Positions 12,287 to 25,536 of a stretch of 64,000 nucleotides of DNA are shown here, piece after piece. Source of the stretch: Neckera pumila (lineage: Eukaryota > Streptophyta > Bryopsida > Hypnales > Neckeraceae). The notes beneath the pieces were generated by a model. That model saw only the letters and a program-made list of their open reading frames with translations. It was not told the DNA's origin and made no database searches. A program made the position numbers and the translations under genes. How positions within the stretch are numbered: position 1 is the first letter of the stretch; every line of letters starts with the position of its first letter. The stretch is taken from assembly GCA_963969595.1 (NCBI GenBank), contig OZ018409.1:32997282-33061281 (forward strand), read 5' to 3'.

Positions 12287-13919
12287 CACTATAAGAAATC
12301 CATGCTTTTGGCTGTGTTTTACCTCTAACGTGCAATGTCCGTTAAAACATGAAAATGTCAGAAGACATCTGGCTTGATGAGGTAGATTTTTGTTGACATT
12401 GTGGAAAACATTGGCTTCTTACTATAAATCCAAGTTGATGTTATCATTGGCACTAATGTTTTAATTGACATGACTGAATACATACGAATGTTTTCAAAAA
12501 AAATATAGACTGCCACGTCAGCAAATAGATTGATATTTACTGTGGTAAATTAGTAAAAATTACTACAATCTATAATAGAATGTTGACCATATGTGAAAAA
12601 TTTAGAGCAAAGGTAGCCAAATGGCATGCTTTGAAAGAAAGGGAAATGATCTTTATATAAATAGGGTAGTAAGAAATGAAACAATGCATATGGAATATGT
12701 GTAGCAACATGATCCAAATGTCTGAAATAACATCGACATGTCAAAAATAACATCTAAATATCTTAAACAACGTCTGTACTTCTAAAACAATGTCAATTTA
12801 CAATGGTCAAGTTCCCATATTCTAATTATCCCATACTAATTGTCTTACCATGGACGGACAAAGGATACAAATAGAACCTCTCTACCCTTCATTCTCACTA
12901 AATTTTAATGAATGAATTCCTTCAATTTGCCATCAAAAATTTGTTTCATTAGAGGAAATTTCAACCCTTTGAAGGGCCGTTCAAAGTTAACATGTCATGC
13001 TATTTCTTGCATGGCCTATCAAATTTGAAAATGCTCTTGGTGAGCAATCCAAGTCTCTGACTGCTCTTCGGAGCAGTCAAGTTTCTCAGAATTTTTTATT
13101 TTTTTTAATAATTTTTACTTTTATTTTTATTATTATTATTTTTTATTTTTTTTATTTTTTTTAATAAATTTTTATTCGGAATTTTGGATTCTTGCGCCAC
13201 TGCTGCTGTAGTTTCAACTGGGCAGAAATAGGGGAAAAACGATTTTTGAGCAAAAAAAAAAGTAAATTTTTAGGGTACCGCGGAGGGCTATGGAGCAGCC
13301 CTCGAAGGAGCTGAAATTTTCTCCAATGGATGGTAGATGGTAAGTTTTCTTTAATCCTTTTTGAATTCAACCATTTTGCATGTTTATTTTATTTATTTAT
13401 TTATTGAGGCTTTAACTGCACATCATGCACTTTAAATGCAAGCAGATCTACCTACTCCCCTATCTTTAAATAACTATTTTCTATTGACCTTCCCTTATAG
13501 GAACAGTGTGCAGCAATTGATGTCTCAAATAATGTATAAATTGATGTTTCTAAAAACAATACTACATTTTTTTTAAAACATGAAAGTGTGTTGACAAGGG
13601 ATGCCACATCAGATAATGATGGATCCACGTCAGTTTTTCCCGGGTCCACATCACAAACCACGTCAACAACAAACCGGATGAAATTTTTTCCTATATGGAA
13701 CTGAGCTCTCCGCCAAATGGCGCACCATGGGAACTTTCAAAGAACATGTCATGAGTGATGTCACAAAAAATCTGGCATGTTTTTTGATGTTTCAGCCACG
13801 TTTTTTCCTAATCGATTATAACGCATTTTAGGAGACATCTATGCTGGCGCCTGTTGCGTCAAAATTGAACCGTCTTGCGTTTTTGCAGACATCCAAAAGA
13901 ACTCGGTTTTTTTATAGTG
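12287..13919. mobile_element. Complete non-autonomous CACTA-type DNA transposon
   Basis: The left end reads CACTATAAGAAATCC. The right end, reverse complemented, reads CACTATAAAAAAACCGAG, so terminal inverted repeats agree over about 12 of the first 15 bases. A 3-bp target duplication TAT flanks both ends (12284-12286 and 13920-13922), the CACTA superfamily signature. The element is 1633 bp and has no transposase frame, so it would depend on a partner for mobility. Subterminal GATGTC-like motifs recur near both ends. It holds a GC-rich hairpin block at about 12.96-13.33 kb beside T-rich tracts. A related copy lies inverted near 17.2-18.2 kb. Confidence 0.85.
13032..13078. other. Paired hairpins inside the CACTA element, one with a TTCG loop
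   Basis: Bases 13059-13078 form a perfect 8-bp stem with a 4-base loop (GACTGCTC-TTCG-GAGCAGTC). As RNA this would be a C(UUCG)G tetraloop, an unusually stable class. Just before it lies TGCTC-TTGGT-GAGCA, a second hairpin. A third perfect hairpin (GAGGGCT-ATGGAGC-AGCCCTC) lies near 13.28 kb. The relative at 17.75-18.16 kb keeps recognisable versions of all three. Confidence 0.7.
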
Positions 13920-13922
13920 TAT

Positions 13923-16900
13923 ATACAATATAATATTATTTGCTTATTCCAAATTCAATATCATTAGTTTACAAAATAATATGTGACTCCTTTTATATAG
14001 AAGGCTTCTTTGGAACAAAATTTAAATTCTTAGTATGCAAATTTTTCAACAAATTTTGAAAAAAATTGTACAATGTTATCGACCAAGACTTATCTATGTA
14101 GATTTATATTGCCACAATAAAATTTGCATACACCTTTGTAAATAATCAGCCAAAACAACAATAAAGAATACTCATGCCACTACCGCAAGTCAGTTCATGT
14201 TATGTAGACGTAATAGTAGTACAATTGCTTAACTACATCTTGAAGAATAAGCACTTCAATAGTGCCTAGAACTGCTATGAATTGCATTACAATTATTATG
14301 TGCTAAACATCAATCTAAGCCCAAAAGCAACCCATGCAGCATAACTAAGTAAACTAACCAACCAAAATTTGACAACTCTCATTTATTAGTGAATAGTGGC
14401 AGTGCAACTACAAAGGCCACTACAAGACCTATTTAAATATAAAGGAATCTAAGTTGGTTATGTATGTGTCAGTCAAGTAACTGCAATTACAATTTCAACA
14501 TGCTTGTAGGCATTTAAAAAGGTAAAGTTAGTGACACACCTTTTTGTTTTGTTGTAGATGCAGTCAAAACTATTGCATTAGACATTCAGTGTTGTTGACA
14601 TAAAAACATGTGTAGTTACATTGGATGTCACCTAAAATCCATCACCTAAAACATGGGATTCATATAGTGCAATCTTTGTTTAGTTTGTTATCATCTAGAA
14701 GGAGCACTTGTGGATGTAAAGCAAAGAAGACATGCAATGGAGGATGTAACTATTGTGGTCTCCTATATCTTGGTGCATAGCCCATATCCATAGTTGATCA
14801 CTAGGAGTTCAGATTTCCAAAACCTAAACAATAGATTGAGGTCCTACACATGAATGAGTGAATTCATAGAGCACAAGAACTTGTCGAGCACATCTTTTGA
14901 CCTTTTTTCTTCTCAGTGCAAAATGTATTGAATGTGGATCCTACATATGAACCTTTTCCACTGCCAATCTAGCACATTTGATTGCCTTATTGTCTGAGGC
15001 AATAGTGGCAATAAGAATAAATGATTGAAGTAAAAAAAGGCCATAATCCTTGTGGTCACAGAAAAAGGAGCGCGTCGTTTTATACACAAGGTTTGGAGAA
15101 TGGTGAGTGGATTTAGGCTTAGGGTTCCAATTTTTAGCCTTTTGGGTTGTCCCATGTCTAAACTCAAAGTGGGCAAAATTTGGCAATTTTGATTCCCCAG
15201 CACATTCCAAGATTAAAAGAACCCTAACCATAAGCAGACCAATTGATTGCACACTACTTACAATGATGGTGATGAAGTGCGGTTCTCTCATATGCCCACT
15301 TCCTCCCTTCATCAAAATCTCTTCACCACAACCAAGTTCAAAAGAAAACGCCACTCTACTTTGCTTAAAGTTGTTGCGCATAACATAATGGAATGATTAT
15401 TTTAAAATTGCTATGCATCCATCCTACATAGCCACCATGGCCCTATCTAGAGCATTTGAGAGTGAAGGCATGTTTGGACTCAAGAGCAGTGGAGCTTAGG
15501 ATTTGCAATCGTTGCGGCAAGATCTCATTCCCACTATAAAATAAGATGTGGCATGCAAAAGCTCTAAATCAGCTATAGCTAGCTTGGATTACCACAAACC
15601 CATAAAAGACCAATCAAATTAGTATTTTTGTATGTTTCCAACCATATTGTATACTTAGAGGTTTGACCTATCACAATTGTCATGTAAACAAAAATCTTAG
15701 CACAAAACATATCAAGTGCTACAATCAACATCAAATATGTAATAAAAAACTAAATAGAAATGTATAACAAACACACCCTCAAAACTAATTTAGTCAAGTG
15801 AGAAACCTAGGAACCTACACACAAAAAATCAAATGACTATCACTCTACTAAGAAGAACCTAAGAGTGCAAGTGTGAAAGAAGAAGTGATTACTTTCCTAA
15901 ATGATAAATTATCATCTCCAAGCAAAGCAAAATACACAATTCTCTCCCAAAACACTCACAAAACTTGACTTGACAATAATGTCAAGCCAAGGAGCTCTCT
16001 CCACCTAAACACTCAATCCCTAAGATGGATGAACTCTAAAATTTGGATGAAATTCATCCAAAACTAAGGTGAACTCCTAAGGAAGTTCATGTAACACTAT
16101 AATTTGATATAGAATGCCCCTTATGTCACTTCACGTGACAACTATTGTGCAAACAAAGCTTGGAGCAAACAACAGATTGAGCGCAACAATTAACATCAAA
16201 TGTGCAATTAAAAACTAAGCAAGAATGCATAACAAAACATACCTTTGAATGCCCCCCCTCTATATAGCAAATAAAGAGTCCCTCCAATCAGCTAGGAACA
16301 AACACACATATAGTCAAGTATGACCTTTGGTAATATTGTTGCAACAATTATACACATTCAAGTCAATGTATTGGTACATAGATAGGCCAATAAAGTTGGT
16401 GAGGAAGTGACTAAAGGATTGTAGGTTGGATACAATGCAAGCTCCATCTTTAATCGCTTTTCACAATTTTTGGAGTTGAATTATATGGTCAATTTCATCA
16501 TAACTTAATATCATGAACCCATAACTAGTGCCATTAACCAAACAATAGCATCATCACCAATCATAGAAGGCCAACACGTAAAAATCTTCAACTCTTGCTA
16601 AAAGATGTGACATGACTAGAAGATTGTCTACAACAAGGACAAATCCAATTCTCAGTAGGAATATTTGATAGAGGTTGCATCAAGCATGCTATATGTCATC
16701 CACGTTGTTATTGGTCACACAATAATATGGTAGCTTCTCCTTTCTTCTCATCACACATATAACATGGAAGGCCAACTAGCGCAATAGCTAGCACTAGATG
16801 CATAAAACCCTCAATAGGAAGACATCTGACATAGAGCACAATTTTTAGAGTACTCTCAACATTTTCGTCCATCTTTGTCTTCAAGCAACAAAATGCCACT

Positions 16901-17155
16901 AGCAATACATCCTTCATGCAAAGAATAGTATCACTTGCCTTTACATCATGTATTGTTGGTGCCTCACATTGGGGATACACATAATCTCCTTAAGAGAATC
17001 TCCTTAACTGAGGCTAGTAAGCTCCACTATGAATGCAAGCATACTTTGAAGTATCACAATGTTAAGAAGGGTTGCAATTTTAGAAGATTTTTGAGGATAT
17101 TCCAGATGATTGCGGCAAATTTTAATGAAAACAAGTTGGTGTTACCATCGACATT
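13923..17155. other. Repeat-rich intergenic region, no recognised gene
   Basis: The longest frame is a 146-aa minus-strand ORF at 14941-15381 with no motif I recognise. Diverged direct repeats are visible: the ACATCAAAT/TAAAAACTAA segment near 15720-15775 recurs near 16183-16245, and the GATATAGAATGCC..TGTCACTTCACGTGACA segment near 16100-16140 recurs near 17460-17505. These are probably pieces of decayed mobile elements. No RNA gene was recognised. Confidence 0.4.
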
Positions 17156-17159
17156 GAGA

Positions 17160-18200
17160 TTTTTGATGACATTTTTAAGGACTCATAGATGTCCGGCAAG
17201 CCGTCCGCAAAAACATAGACTGCCACATTAGCTTTAAGGAAAAAATTTCATGGAAACTACTACAGAAATTACTTTATTCTTGGAAAAGTCTGATTAACGC
17301 TAAAAAAAAAAGAATCAGGCAACCATTGGGCAACTTTGGAGAAAATAAGATGATGTGGCATATGACATGGCATGATATGTGTAAATTAGTTGACATGGCA
17401 TAAATTATGCTAATGTGGCATGCCACATAGCATAGCGGAACTAATACTATAATACTAATAATTCAATGTAGAATGGACTCAATGTCACTTCATGTGACAT
17501 AGTGGCAATAGTAATACTCTAATTTGCTTGAATTATAGCATGCTTGATTAGCATTTTGACAAATATAAACTTCATGAAGTACTTGGACATCCAATTCACA
17601 AAATACCAACTCAAAATTCTCCCAAAGTACACTCATATGGCCAAAAGATGGCATTCTAGAAATTAAAGGCTATATAATCAACATTAGATTTTAGAATTGA
17701 TTCACCTAATTCTAAAAAGACAGGACCTATCATCAAGGCACTTTGCCAAACATTAGAGGCAATTTCAGGCCTCCGGAGGGCTGCTCCATAGCCCTTTGAG
17801 ATACCCTGAAATTTGCTTTTATTTTGCTCAAAAAATTGTTTTTTCCCTATTTCCGCCATGTTGAAACTGCAGCAATAGTGGTGCAGGAACCCAGAACTCT
17901 GAATAAAAAAATATTAAAAATAATGATAATAATAATAATAATAATCTTAAAAAAATATGAAAAATAAAATAAAATTTAATCTTAAAAAAAATAAAAAAAT
18001 AAAAAAATAAAATATAAAATAAAATAAAATTCTGTGAGACTTAACTGCTCCAGCGAGTAGTCAAAGACTGTAACTGCTCACCAAGAGCAATTTCGAAGTT
18101 GACAAGCCATGCAAAAAATAGCATGGCATGTCAACTTCGGACAGCTCTCCAAGGGGTTGAATTCTTTTCTAATGAATTATCCGATTACCTCCAAAAGATA
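17160..18200. mobile_element. Degenerate inverted relative of the 12.3-kb CACTA element
   Basis: The reverse complement of about 17745-18175 aligns along its length with 12958-13335. Shared blocks are the GCATGGC hairpin, TGCTCTTGGTGAGCA, the GAGCAGT hairpin, a long A/T tract, the GCAGTTTCAAC..GGCGGAAATAGGG block and the GGGCTATGGAGCAGCCCTC hairpin. The left part (about 17180-17260) also resembles the reverse complement of 13670-13890. I could not find clean CACTA ends, so this copy is old or truncated. Its A/T tract contains an (ATA)n run near 17925-17945. Confidence 0.65.
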
Positions 18201-18474
18201 ATTTTCTTATTTGTTAAATGGACAATTGAAAATTTCAAATAAAAAATTTCCTCATTGCACAAGAAATCATCAAAAAAATGACTAGTGTATTGCTAATTCA
18301 CTTAACCTCCTTGCCTTGTAGGGTGATTCAGATTAAGTTAGACATCTTAGTTGCATCTAAAATTTTGTCTAAATGAACCTAACTTCATATAATTGTGAAT
18401 GGTGAAAAAACCTCATTTTTGTGTAGAGCAAAAATATTTAGCTAAGGGGGATTGAAGTCTATTGATCCTATTAT

Positions 18475-18660
18475 ACAAGAATGAAAAAAAAAAAATTCTT
18501 ATTTCAAACATTATCTCTTTCAATCCACGTGGTCAAATGAGCTAAAAAAATTTCCACACAATGCTTTATTTGTTTAACACCCTTTTTTAATGGTTGAAGT
18601 ACAAAAAAATTAATTAATTTTTTATTTTGGACAATGCATCAAAAATCGGCAATTTGGGAC
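18475..18660. repeat. Dispersed repeat, inverted partner at 33.7-33.9 kb
   Basis: The reverse complement of this stretch matches 33700-33895. The best block includes TTTGACCACGTGGATTGAAA followed by GTAAGAATT/ATAAGAATT and a poly-T tract, and weaker similarity extends through TATTTTGGACAATGCATC. It is probably part of a common decayed transposon family. The CACGTG core is just part of the repeat and is no evidence of a promoter. Confidence 0.65.
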
Positions 18661-21600
18661 TTTTCTTCTTCCAGAACACCCTCTGCCTGTAGGAATTGAT
18701 AGACCAATAGATGAATCTTTCATTTCTATACTAATCTTAAAATCGTCTGTCACATACATTTTGCCTTGTTGCCCTTCCAAGGTTAAAAACTTTCATTTTA
18801 ATCATCATAAAGTTGCAAGGCTATCCATTATTGCAGCAAAAGACTCCCTTCAATCTTTAAAGCAATTCATGAGCCAAAACAATCGTTTGTGTTTTTAAGC
18901 AAACACCTTTGAATGTGATTTTGTTGCTTTTTCCTAATTAAGCTACTTTTATTTAGAGTGGGGCGTTCTTCTAGCTTTTCAACAAGCCAATTTTTTACTA
19001 AAAAAACAAACTTTTGGTTAGAAATTCATATCATTTTTTGATTTTGCTAAACCTTTAGGCAAATAAAATGGTATTTTACTCCTAAAGAATATACCCATAC
19101 CTAATAGTGAAGATTTTACTCATTCAATTTTGATGTAAAAATTATGAAGGGTTTGTTTGTGGCAACCATAGAATCTCCTAGGTAGAAAAATATCATATAT
19201 GGTTTGTTTCTTAACTCAGTTTTTACAATTTTTTTAAAACTATAAGATTTATTAATACTTCAATGGTTTATTCTATCATCTTGCACATCTAGTCACATAA
19301 TCATGATTCTTTTTTGGATAAAAATCAAATTCAATATTCTTGATGGCTTTCCATAGATTTCTAATTTTATTTTTTGACATTACTTCAAATTATTAAAGTT
19401 GTAGATGTCACAAGTTATTTTGACAAAAAAATTCAAAGTTGGCCTTTTCCATTGGAAAGTATTGAAAAAAGCTTGTAGCACTATAATACTTTAAACATTA
19501 TAATCTTGGAGACACTTAGAAGATAGTATTTGAAAAGTGGTGTAAAAAAAAGAATACAAATTTGGTACAAGAGCCTACGGTTAGTGGTTGCAAAAAAACT
19601 AGAAATATGTCTACTCTACTCTTTGTTTTCCAATTGTATTGTTTTATTCTAGATTTATTAAAAAATACCAAAAATTCTTTAGGAATTTGTAAGTTATAGA
19701 AGTATATTTTATAATTTGTAAGATGTTTTTTGAAAACTAGTGTCATGTATTTGACACAATTATGCATATGAAGCCCTAAGACATCTTACTACTTATTGGT
19801 TGCATAAAATCTAAAAGGTTCATATATGCAAAAATTGCAATACCAAATCTTTTACCAAGAAGAATCACAAATTGTAAAGATATGCAAGAAAAAATAAGCA
19901 AACAATGAATAATAAACATGGACTTGTATACATCCATTCTCCAAATTGAACTTTACAAATAAATCCAATTTCTAGCCAAAATGCAAGTAAGTTGTATTTT
20001 ATTTTATTATTTTAAAGTTAATATATGCAATATTAAGCTTATTTGATCTTAATTGGTGGTAATGATGTATTAAACATGTATTAGAAAATCAAATTAGCAT
20101 TTGCTAAAAGTTAAATCATAATTTCAAGATCTTTATGTATAAACTCAGTGTCCCACTTTGCCTAGGCAACTATAAAGTATTTAATGAATGACTTGTAGAA
20201 AAAGTGTAGAAATAAGAATATATCTATTCATCCAAGAATTCATCCATGAATTTGATAATCCAATTTTATGATTTTTGGTTGACTACCTCAGTGATAAGCC
20301 TCATCTTTGCAAGGTTCACCCTTTAACTCTCTAACGTCTAATTTTTAAATGACAAACAAATTGATATTCTTGTTTCTTTCTCATTACTACTTAGATGAAA
20401 GTCATCCTGATTTGTAGAGATACTTTAATAATTGTTGTCCTATCTAATGGTTGGATTTGGTATTATTAAAGTACGATTTTTTTCTAAAAACAATAATGTT
20501 GAAGTATGTCAAGTAGTTGACCAAGCCAAAATTGCATCTAAAATTGCATTGATTCCAATTCAAAACTAGATTTGCAACAATGAAGAATGCAAAAATTTCA
20601 AAAAATCACCTATATCAAGATAACCCCATTTCAAATCCATTCCAACAAATTTTATCCAAAAGATGACAATACTTTGCTTGCAATCAAATTAGAAGGAATT
20701 TTGAAATTTTCCTTTCAAAATTTATAAAAAATATTGGTGGTAGCATAAATTGGTAAATCTAGCTATACAAATGGAATCTAAAATTCAAAATCTACAACTT
20801 TTATTTGTAGATCAATTCTAAATATTCTTCCAAATAGTATTTTTTGATGACTTCTCTCAAATCATCAATTTTAGAAAACAATCTATACACCCTCAAGGAT
20901 TAAAGGTGTTCTGTACGGTCGGGTACAAGAACTTTAGAAATTTTTGTATCTTGCTCAGATTTGGTGAACTTGGGGGGGCTAGTGTATGCTAAAAAATGAA
21001 TAGACTTTCGAACTATGAATTGTATTGGAATCAAGTCTACTTTATCATCATTGCAAATACACATATGTAATTGAGTCATAAAAAAAGTTTGATGTTTTCT
21101 ATACACTATCTACCATCTAGTGTTGACACCATTTGTGAAAATTTCAACCAATATTTAATGGTCCATATTAAAAATGAGCCTTCACAATTGCTTTAGAGAT
21201 ACTTGATCTCATACCACTTGAATTGTTTGTATGATTTCTTGCTTGTCCTTCACCCCATTGCAAAAAATCTTCTAAAGGATCTCTATGAAATGGTAGATAG
21301 TGTATAAAAGGAATCCAAATAGTTGTATGGTTTTCAATTTTTCATTTTTCACTTGTTATGAAGTTGAAGTGCACTTCATTGCTGTTCCAACACTCATTGC
21401 CGTTCCAATGCAATTTGCAGTTCAAAATCCGATCATTTTTGAGCATGCTAGAGCTTCTTGAAGTTGATGAACTTTATAGTGAAAACTGACTTGAAAAAAT
21501 TGTAAAAATCGTAAGATTGTTGTACCCAACTGTACTGCAAATCGACCTAAATTCACATGAACATAGCATAGTTACTCTTAGAGGGCCACAACACAAGCAT

Positions 21601-21870
21601 AGATAGTGCCAAACACCGAATCTCCAACTATGAACTTAACACTTACCGAGTATCAAGGTTTAGCTATGTTAGGGTTTTATCATTATTGATCTTTCATGAA
21701 AGTACCACAGATTCGAGTTATGCAAGTGTTAACTGAAGAGCTATATCTAGCAGTTGGAACCTGTGGGAATTAGATTTTCCTACCTTACTCAACTCAACAA
21801 AGTGTCCCCAAAGCAATAACAGCACACCTATCACTGCAAGCCACAAACAAATAAAAATGTAATCTCCAAA
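18661..21870. other. AT-rich intergenic region, no gene seen
   Basis: No frame of convincing coding character and no RNA gene was found. Only short chance ORFs (up to about 83 aa) and A/T homopolymer runs occur. The end nearest the next gene (about 21.7-22.09 kb) probably includes that gene's 3' UTR. Confidence 0.5.
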
Positions 21871-22092
21871 TGTTTTGAGGTTTACACTGTTGCTGTCACT
21901 AACTAATACCTGTCAGCCCACATGCTGACATTAGGGCAGTACCCAGTGATGAGAAACATATACACCAGGCACATTATGACTATACAAGGAAACCCAGCTT
22001 CGTTCTCCAACCTGACCACTAATCAGCTCCGGTGCTAACCAAGTATTAAGACCAGAGAGAAAAATGAATCTCGAGTGTCCTTAGGTGCACGG

Positions 22093-25000
22093 CTATGCTT
22101 TCTCTCCTTGGAGGATAGCAAGAAGCTCCGAGAACTCTTCCTCATCATCTGCTACGGGAGTTACAGGAGGTACTGCTATGGGAGCTACAGGAGCTACTGC
22201 TGCTGGAGCCACAGGGTCGCATCCATAGGGATACAACAACGGATGTCCAGGGGTGCTACTAAAGAAGGATTGGTGGTCGCTGTCATGTTTTACACGAGTG
22301 CCTGCGCCCTCAGAAGAGGAACCATTAGAGTAAGGAACTGAGGAGCCATTCATAGAGTGGTGGTGAGGATTAGAGGAAGCGTTAGGAGAAGTGAAGCCAG
22401 GGGAAGGAGAGAAAGCTGCGGCACTAGAATCTAACAAGAAAGAGCTTCTGGCTAACCCAGAGTCTAATGAGAAACAATTGTTCTGGGAGAACAAAGGCCC
22501 AAAGCTGTGAAATTGACTCCCGTGATTGTTTTGTAGCGAGGAATTGCCACTATGGTTCAAACTAAGATGGGAAAGAGGAGGGGCACTGTATTGCGAACCT
22601 AGATGATTATTAAACTCAGAACCCAAAGAAGATGCACGCTCAAAAATACTGTTGCTTGCTGAGGGTTGGTTACTCTCCTGATTGGGCTTCCTGAGCGACT
22701 CCAAAGCCAATGGTGGTAAAGACCAAGCCTGCTGCTGGGGAACTGCCAAAGGAATAGAGGAGGGCTCCTTGGACCTGCCAATAATAGGGCTGGAGGGTCC
22801 AAATGTTGGTGACTGTGAGCTGGAGGTCGGGGGCAATGACGACGATGTCCCTGAGGAAAATGTCGGCGAATTGAACTTGATAGGTTCGTCTCCATAATCC
22901 ACCCGGGCCGTAGCTCGCTTGACCTCCACTTTCTTTCCTCGAAATGGTAAGTAATGTCTTTTTACTGCAACATTCGCATGTCTGGGATCATGGAAAACAA
23001 CGAATCCGAAACCTCGAGAACGCACCTTGCCATCCGCATCTACGCCACAAATAACTACAGCATCCACTACTTTCCCGAACTCTGCTTCAAAAAATTCCCA
23101 CAACTCTTCCGACTGAATAAAGTGGGGTAGACCTCCTACAAAAACCTTCCGGGCACTCATATAGTCGTCACCTTTCTCGCTGCCTGTACTTGACCCCAAA
23201 GAATTAGCACTAGATGGCCGTGTGTCGATTCCAACAGGTGGCCGGATGCATATGGCCGCTGACGACAGAGACCCTCGCAGTTCTATCATCCCATGAGCAA
23301 ATGTGCATTTAGGTCCATGCGGACACTTCCCTATTTTTTCATGATGTGTACAAAGTTTAGTTTTGAAGTTCTTAATGGACTGGTCGCTCCCATCATCACT
23401 CAGACTTCCTCCAGCACCCATTAATTGACCATCAATTCTTTCAGCCCCAATTAATTCTTCTTCTGAGTGAGCAAAATGACATTTGGTTCCCCACCCACAA
23501 CCCTCACTGGATGCAAAGAAACGGCACATCACAGTTTTATATTGAGGCAGGTTTACCGACTCTTTTCCACCAAACATGTCCATCTCACCTCCTAGATTGA
23601 AGTCACGGCTGTTAATGGCTAGAGTTTGAGCAGATAACCAATCCATGGGACTTCCATCCTGCAGTGAAGTAGGGAAAAGTAAGACACAGTTAAGAAACAA
23701 GCTCCAATTCTAGTTTCTGATAGCTCAAAAGAAGAAACAAAAGATGGAAGCTGCAGAAGCAGATCCATGAAGACTAATTCCTCAGAAATTCATAATATCT
23801 GGTCATTTATAAAATTATGAAATGCAGAAGAGCTGAGTCACACATTCTAAGCATGGAGATTGTGACAGGCATAAAGTTCAAGGTCAGAAGGTCCAAGGAG
23901 ATCACACCTGGTTGGTTTGATGAAATCCACAAGCGTCTACAATTGATGGATACTGTGCTTGCGATTGCATGACTAAGGCATATAGAGGAGAACTCGAGGA
24001 AGCAGCATTCATGAGAATAGGCTTGAAGCTCTCCCACGTGTTCTGCTTCAAGAAACTGTCATCTTGTAACAGAAGAGCTTTCATTTCTACGGACGGGGCA
24101 AGCTGAATGGGCTTCTGGTTACGGGAGCTTGCAACATTGCGGTTGGCTCCATGTTTGAGCAATAGGAACGTACAGGCAATGTGGTTGTTTTTCACTGCGT
24201 AATGAAGGGGAGTTTCTTTGGTCAGCGCCAAGACATTGACTCCACTTGAATCCTTTTCCAGTATATCTGAGAGAGCCTCGAAATGGCCATGACCGGCTGC
24301 TGTATGTACAGGAGTTGCACCCAACTTGTTGCCAGTCATGACGTTGGCTCCCGCCTTGAGCAATCTCCTAACCACCTGACTATTTACAGTCCGTCTGTTC
24401 ACAGGTGTGGCCTGACGTAGAGCCCAGTGAAGAGCAGTATTGCCATCTGCATCTTTTTCATTAACAAAATTTTGCATTTTGTTCGGTGCCGTCGCATCTA
24501 ATAAAAGGCAGACGAGGGTTTCATCGTTTTCTTTAGCAGCTCGTAAGAGTGGGGGAAGATGCGGACTCTGTGTATGACCTGATAACCGGGGGCCAAAAAT
24601 AAGTAGACACTCCAAGAGTTTCCGTGCTATCTCACAGTTATACTCCCCATCGTCTCCGGCCGGTATTGTGGTAGTAATTGCTGATTTCTCAACGTCGCTG
24701 CTGCCACTCAAGGACTTCCTAAGCTTGCTGTCAACAACGACCTCTTTAGCCGATACTACGGGCGCTGGCAATGATGCCTTCTTTCGAGACTTGTAAGTCA
24801 CTTCCTCCCAATCATCTGAGTCCTGTGATGTAGGTTTAAGGCTTTGAAAACTCTCGTCCCATTTGCTAAAGTCTTTCAACAGGCTACTATCGGATGTCCC
24901 ACTGTCCCAATCTTTCAGCGGCTTAAACTTCATAGCATATCCAAGACTCGCATCAACCTCGCCTGAGCTAGAAGTCCCGACAAGACTGCCGCCTTCCGTC

Positions 25001-25536
25001 TGCCATAAATCGCCAGTCTCCTCCTTTACATATGATTTAAACTTGGCGCCCAGCTTATTCAAAATGCATGAGTTTGAGTGTGCTAATGCCATTCCTAACA
25101 CCAAATCCACAATCGTCCCTTCCGGAGAATCAACAATTCCGTCTACCTTCCCTGCCAAAAGATTTGTGACAGGTTCACCTTGTTTATAAACTACATTAAC
25201 CACATGGTTGTCTACCTTTTTCGGAATCACCCCACCATCAGATTTCTTAATCGGAGCAGCATTAATAGCCGCGTTTTCCTTTTTCAAGACAGAATTCAGT
25301 ATGTTCGTGCTTCTCCCGTTCATATTCAGTAGTAATAAAGCGACCACTGCCGGAATTTTCAAACCCCGGGCCAGTTTAAATGCAAGGGCCAGCACTTGGT
25401 CCTTGCATTTCCCTTCATAAGATTGTATTAAACTCAAATCCTGTTCACGAACCTTCTCCACAATTTCTTTGGCAGGTGTAGAGAGGTCCCAGGCCAATCT
25501 GATGCTCAATAGAGCTTCCTCCAATTTCGCCGCCAT
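22093..25536 (-). CDS. Ankyrin-repeat, tandem CCCH zinc finger and RRM protein
   Basis: Two coding exons (25536-23908 and 23658-22093) flank a 249-bp GT-AG phase-0 intron and encode 1064 aa. Ankyrin repeats span about 325-490 (GNTALHWA, GATPVHTAAGHGH, ETPLHYAVKNNH). Two zinc fingers of TTP type follow, both C-X8-C-X5-C-X3-H: C588/C597/C603/H607 and C646/C655/C661/H665, each preceded by a KT(V/K)(M/L)C leader and separated by 38 residues. An RRM follows at about 713-795, with RNP2 VFVGGL and RNP1 RSRGFGFVVF. The tail is rich in Ser, Pro and Asn and ends in an acidic DDEEEF segment. TTP-type fingers and RRMs bind RNA and ankyrin repeats bind protein, so a cytoplasmic mRNA regulator is likely (inference). 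Plant ANK-CCCH proteins of the OXS2 type have a different second finger and no RRM, so I give no symbol. Confidence 0.9.

Noticed and set aside
14941..15381. 146-aa ORF as a gene
   Set aside because: No recognisable motif, no splice context and overlapping frames on both strands; kept only as unassigned sequence.
18480..18560. CACGTG G-box as a promoter element
   Set aside because: It lies within a dispersed repeat that recurs inverted at 33.8 kb and no gene starts nearby.
22599..22897. ORFs on both strands over the CCCH-RRM C-terminal region
   Set aside because: They are shadows of the Ser/Pro-rich tail of the confirmed coding exon.
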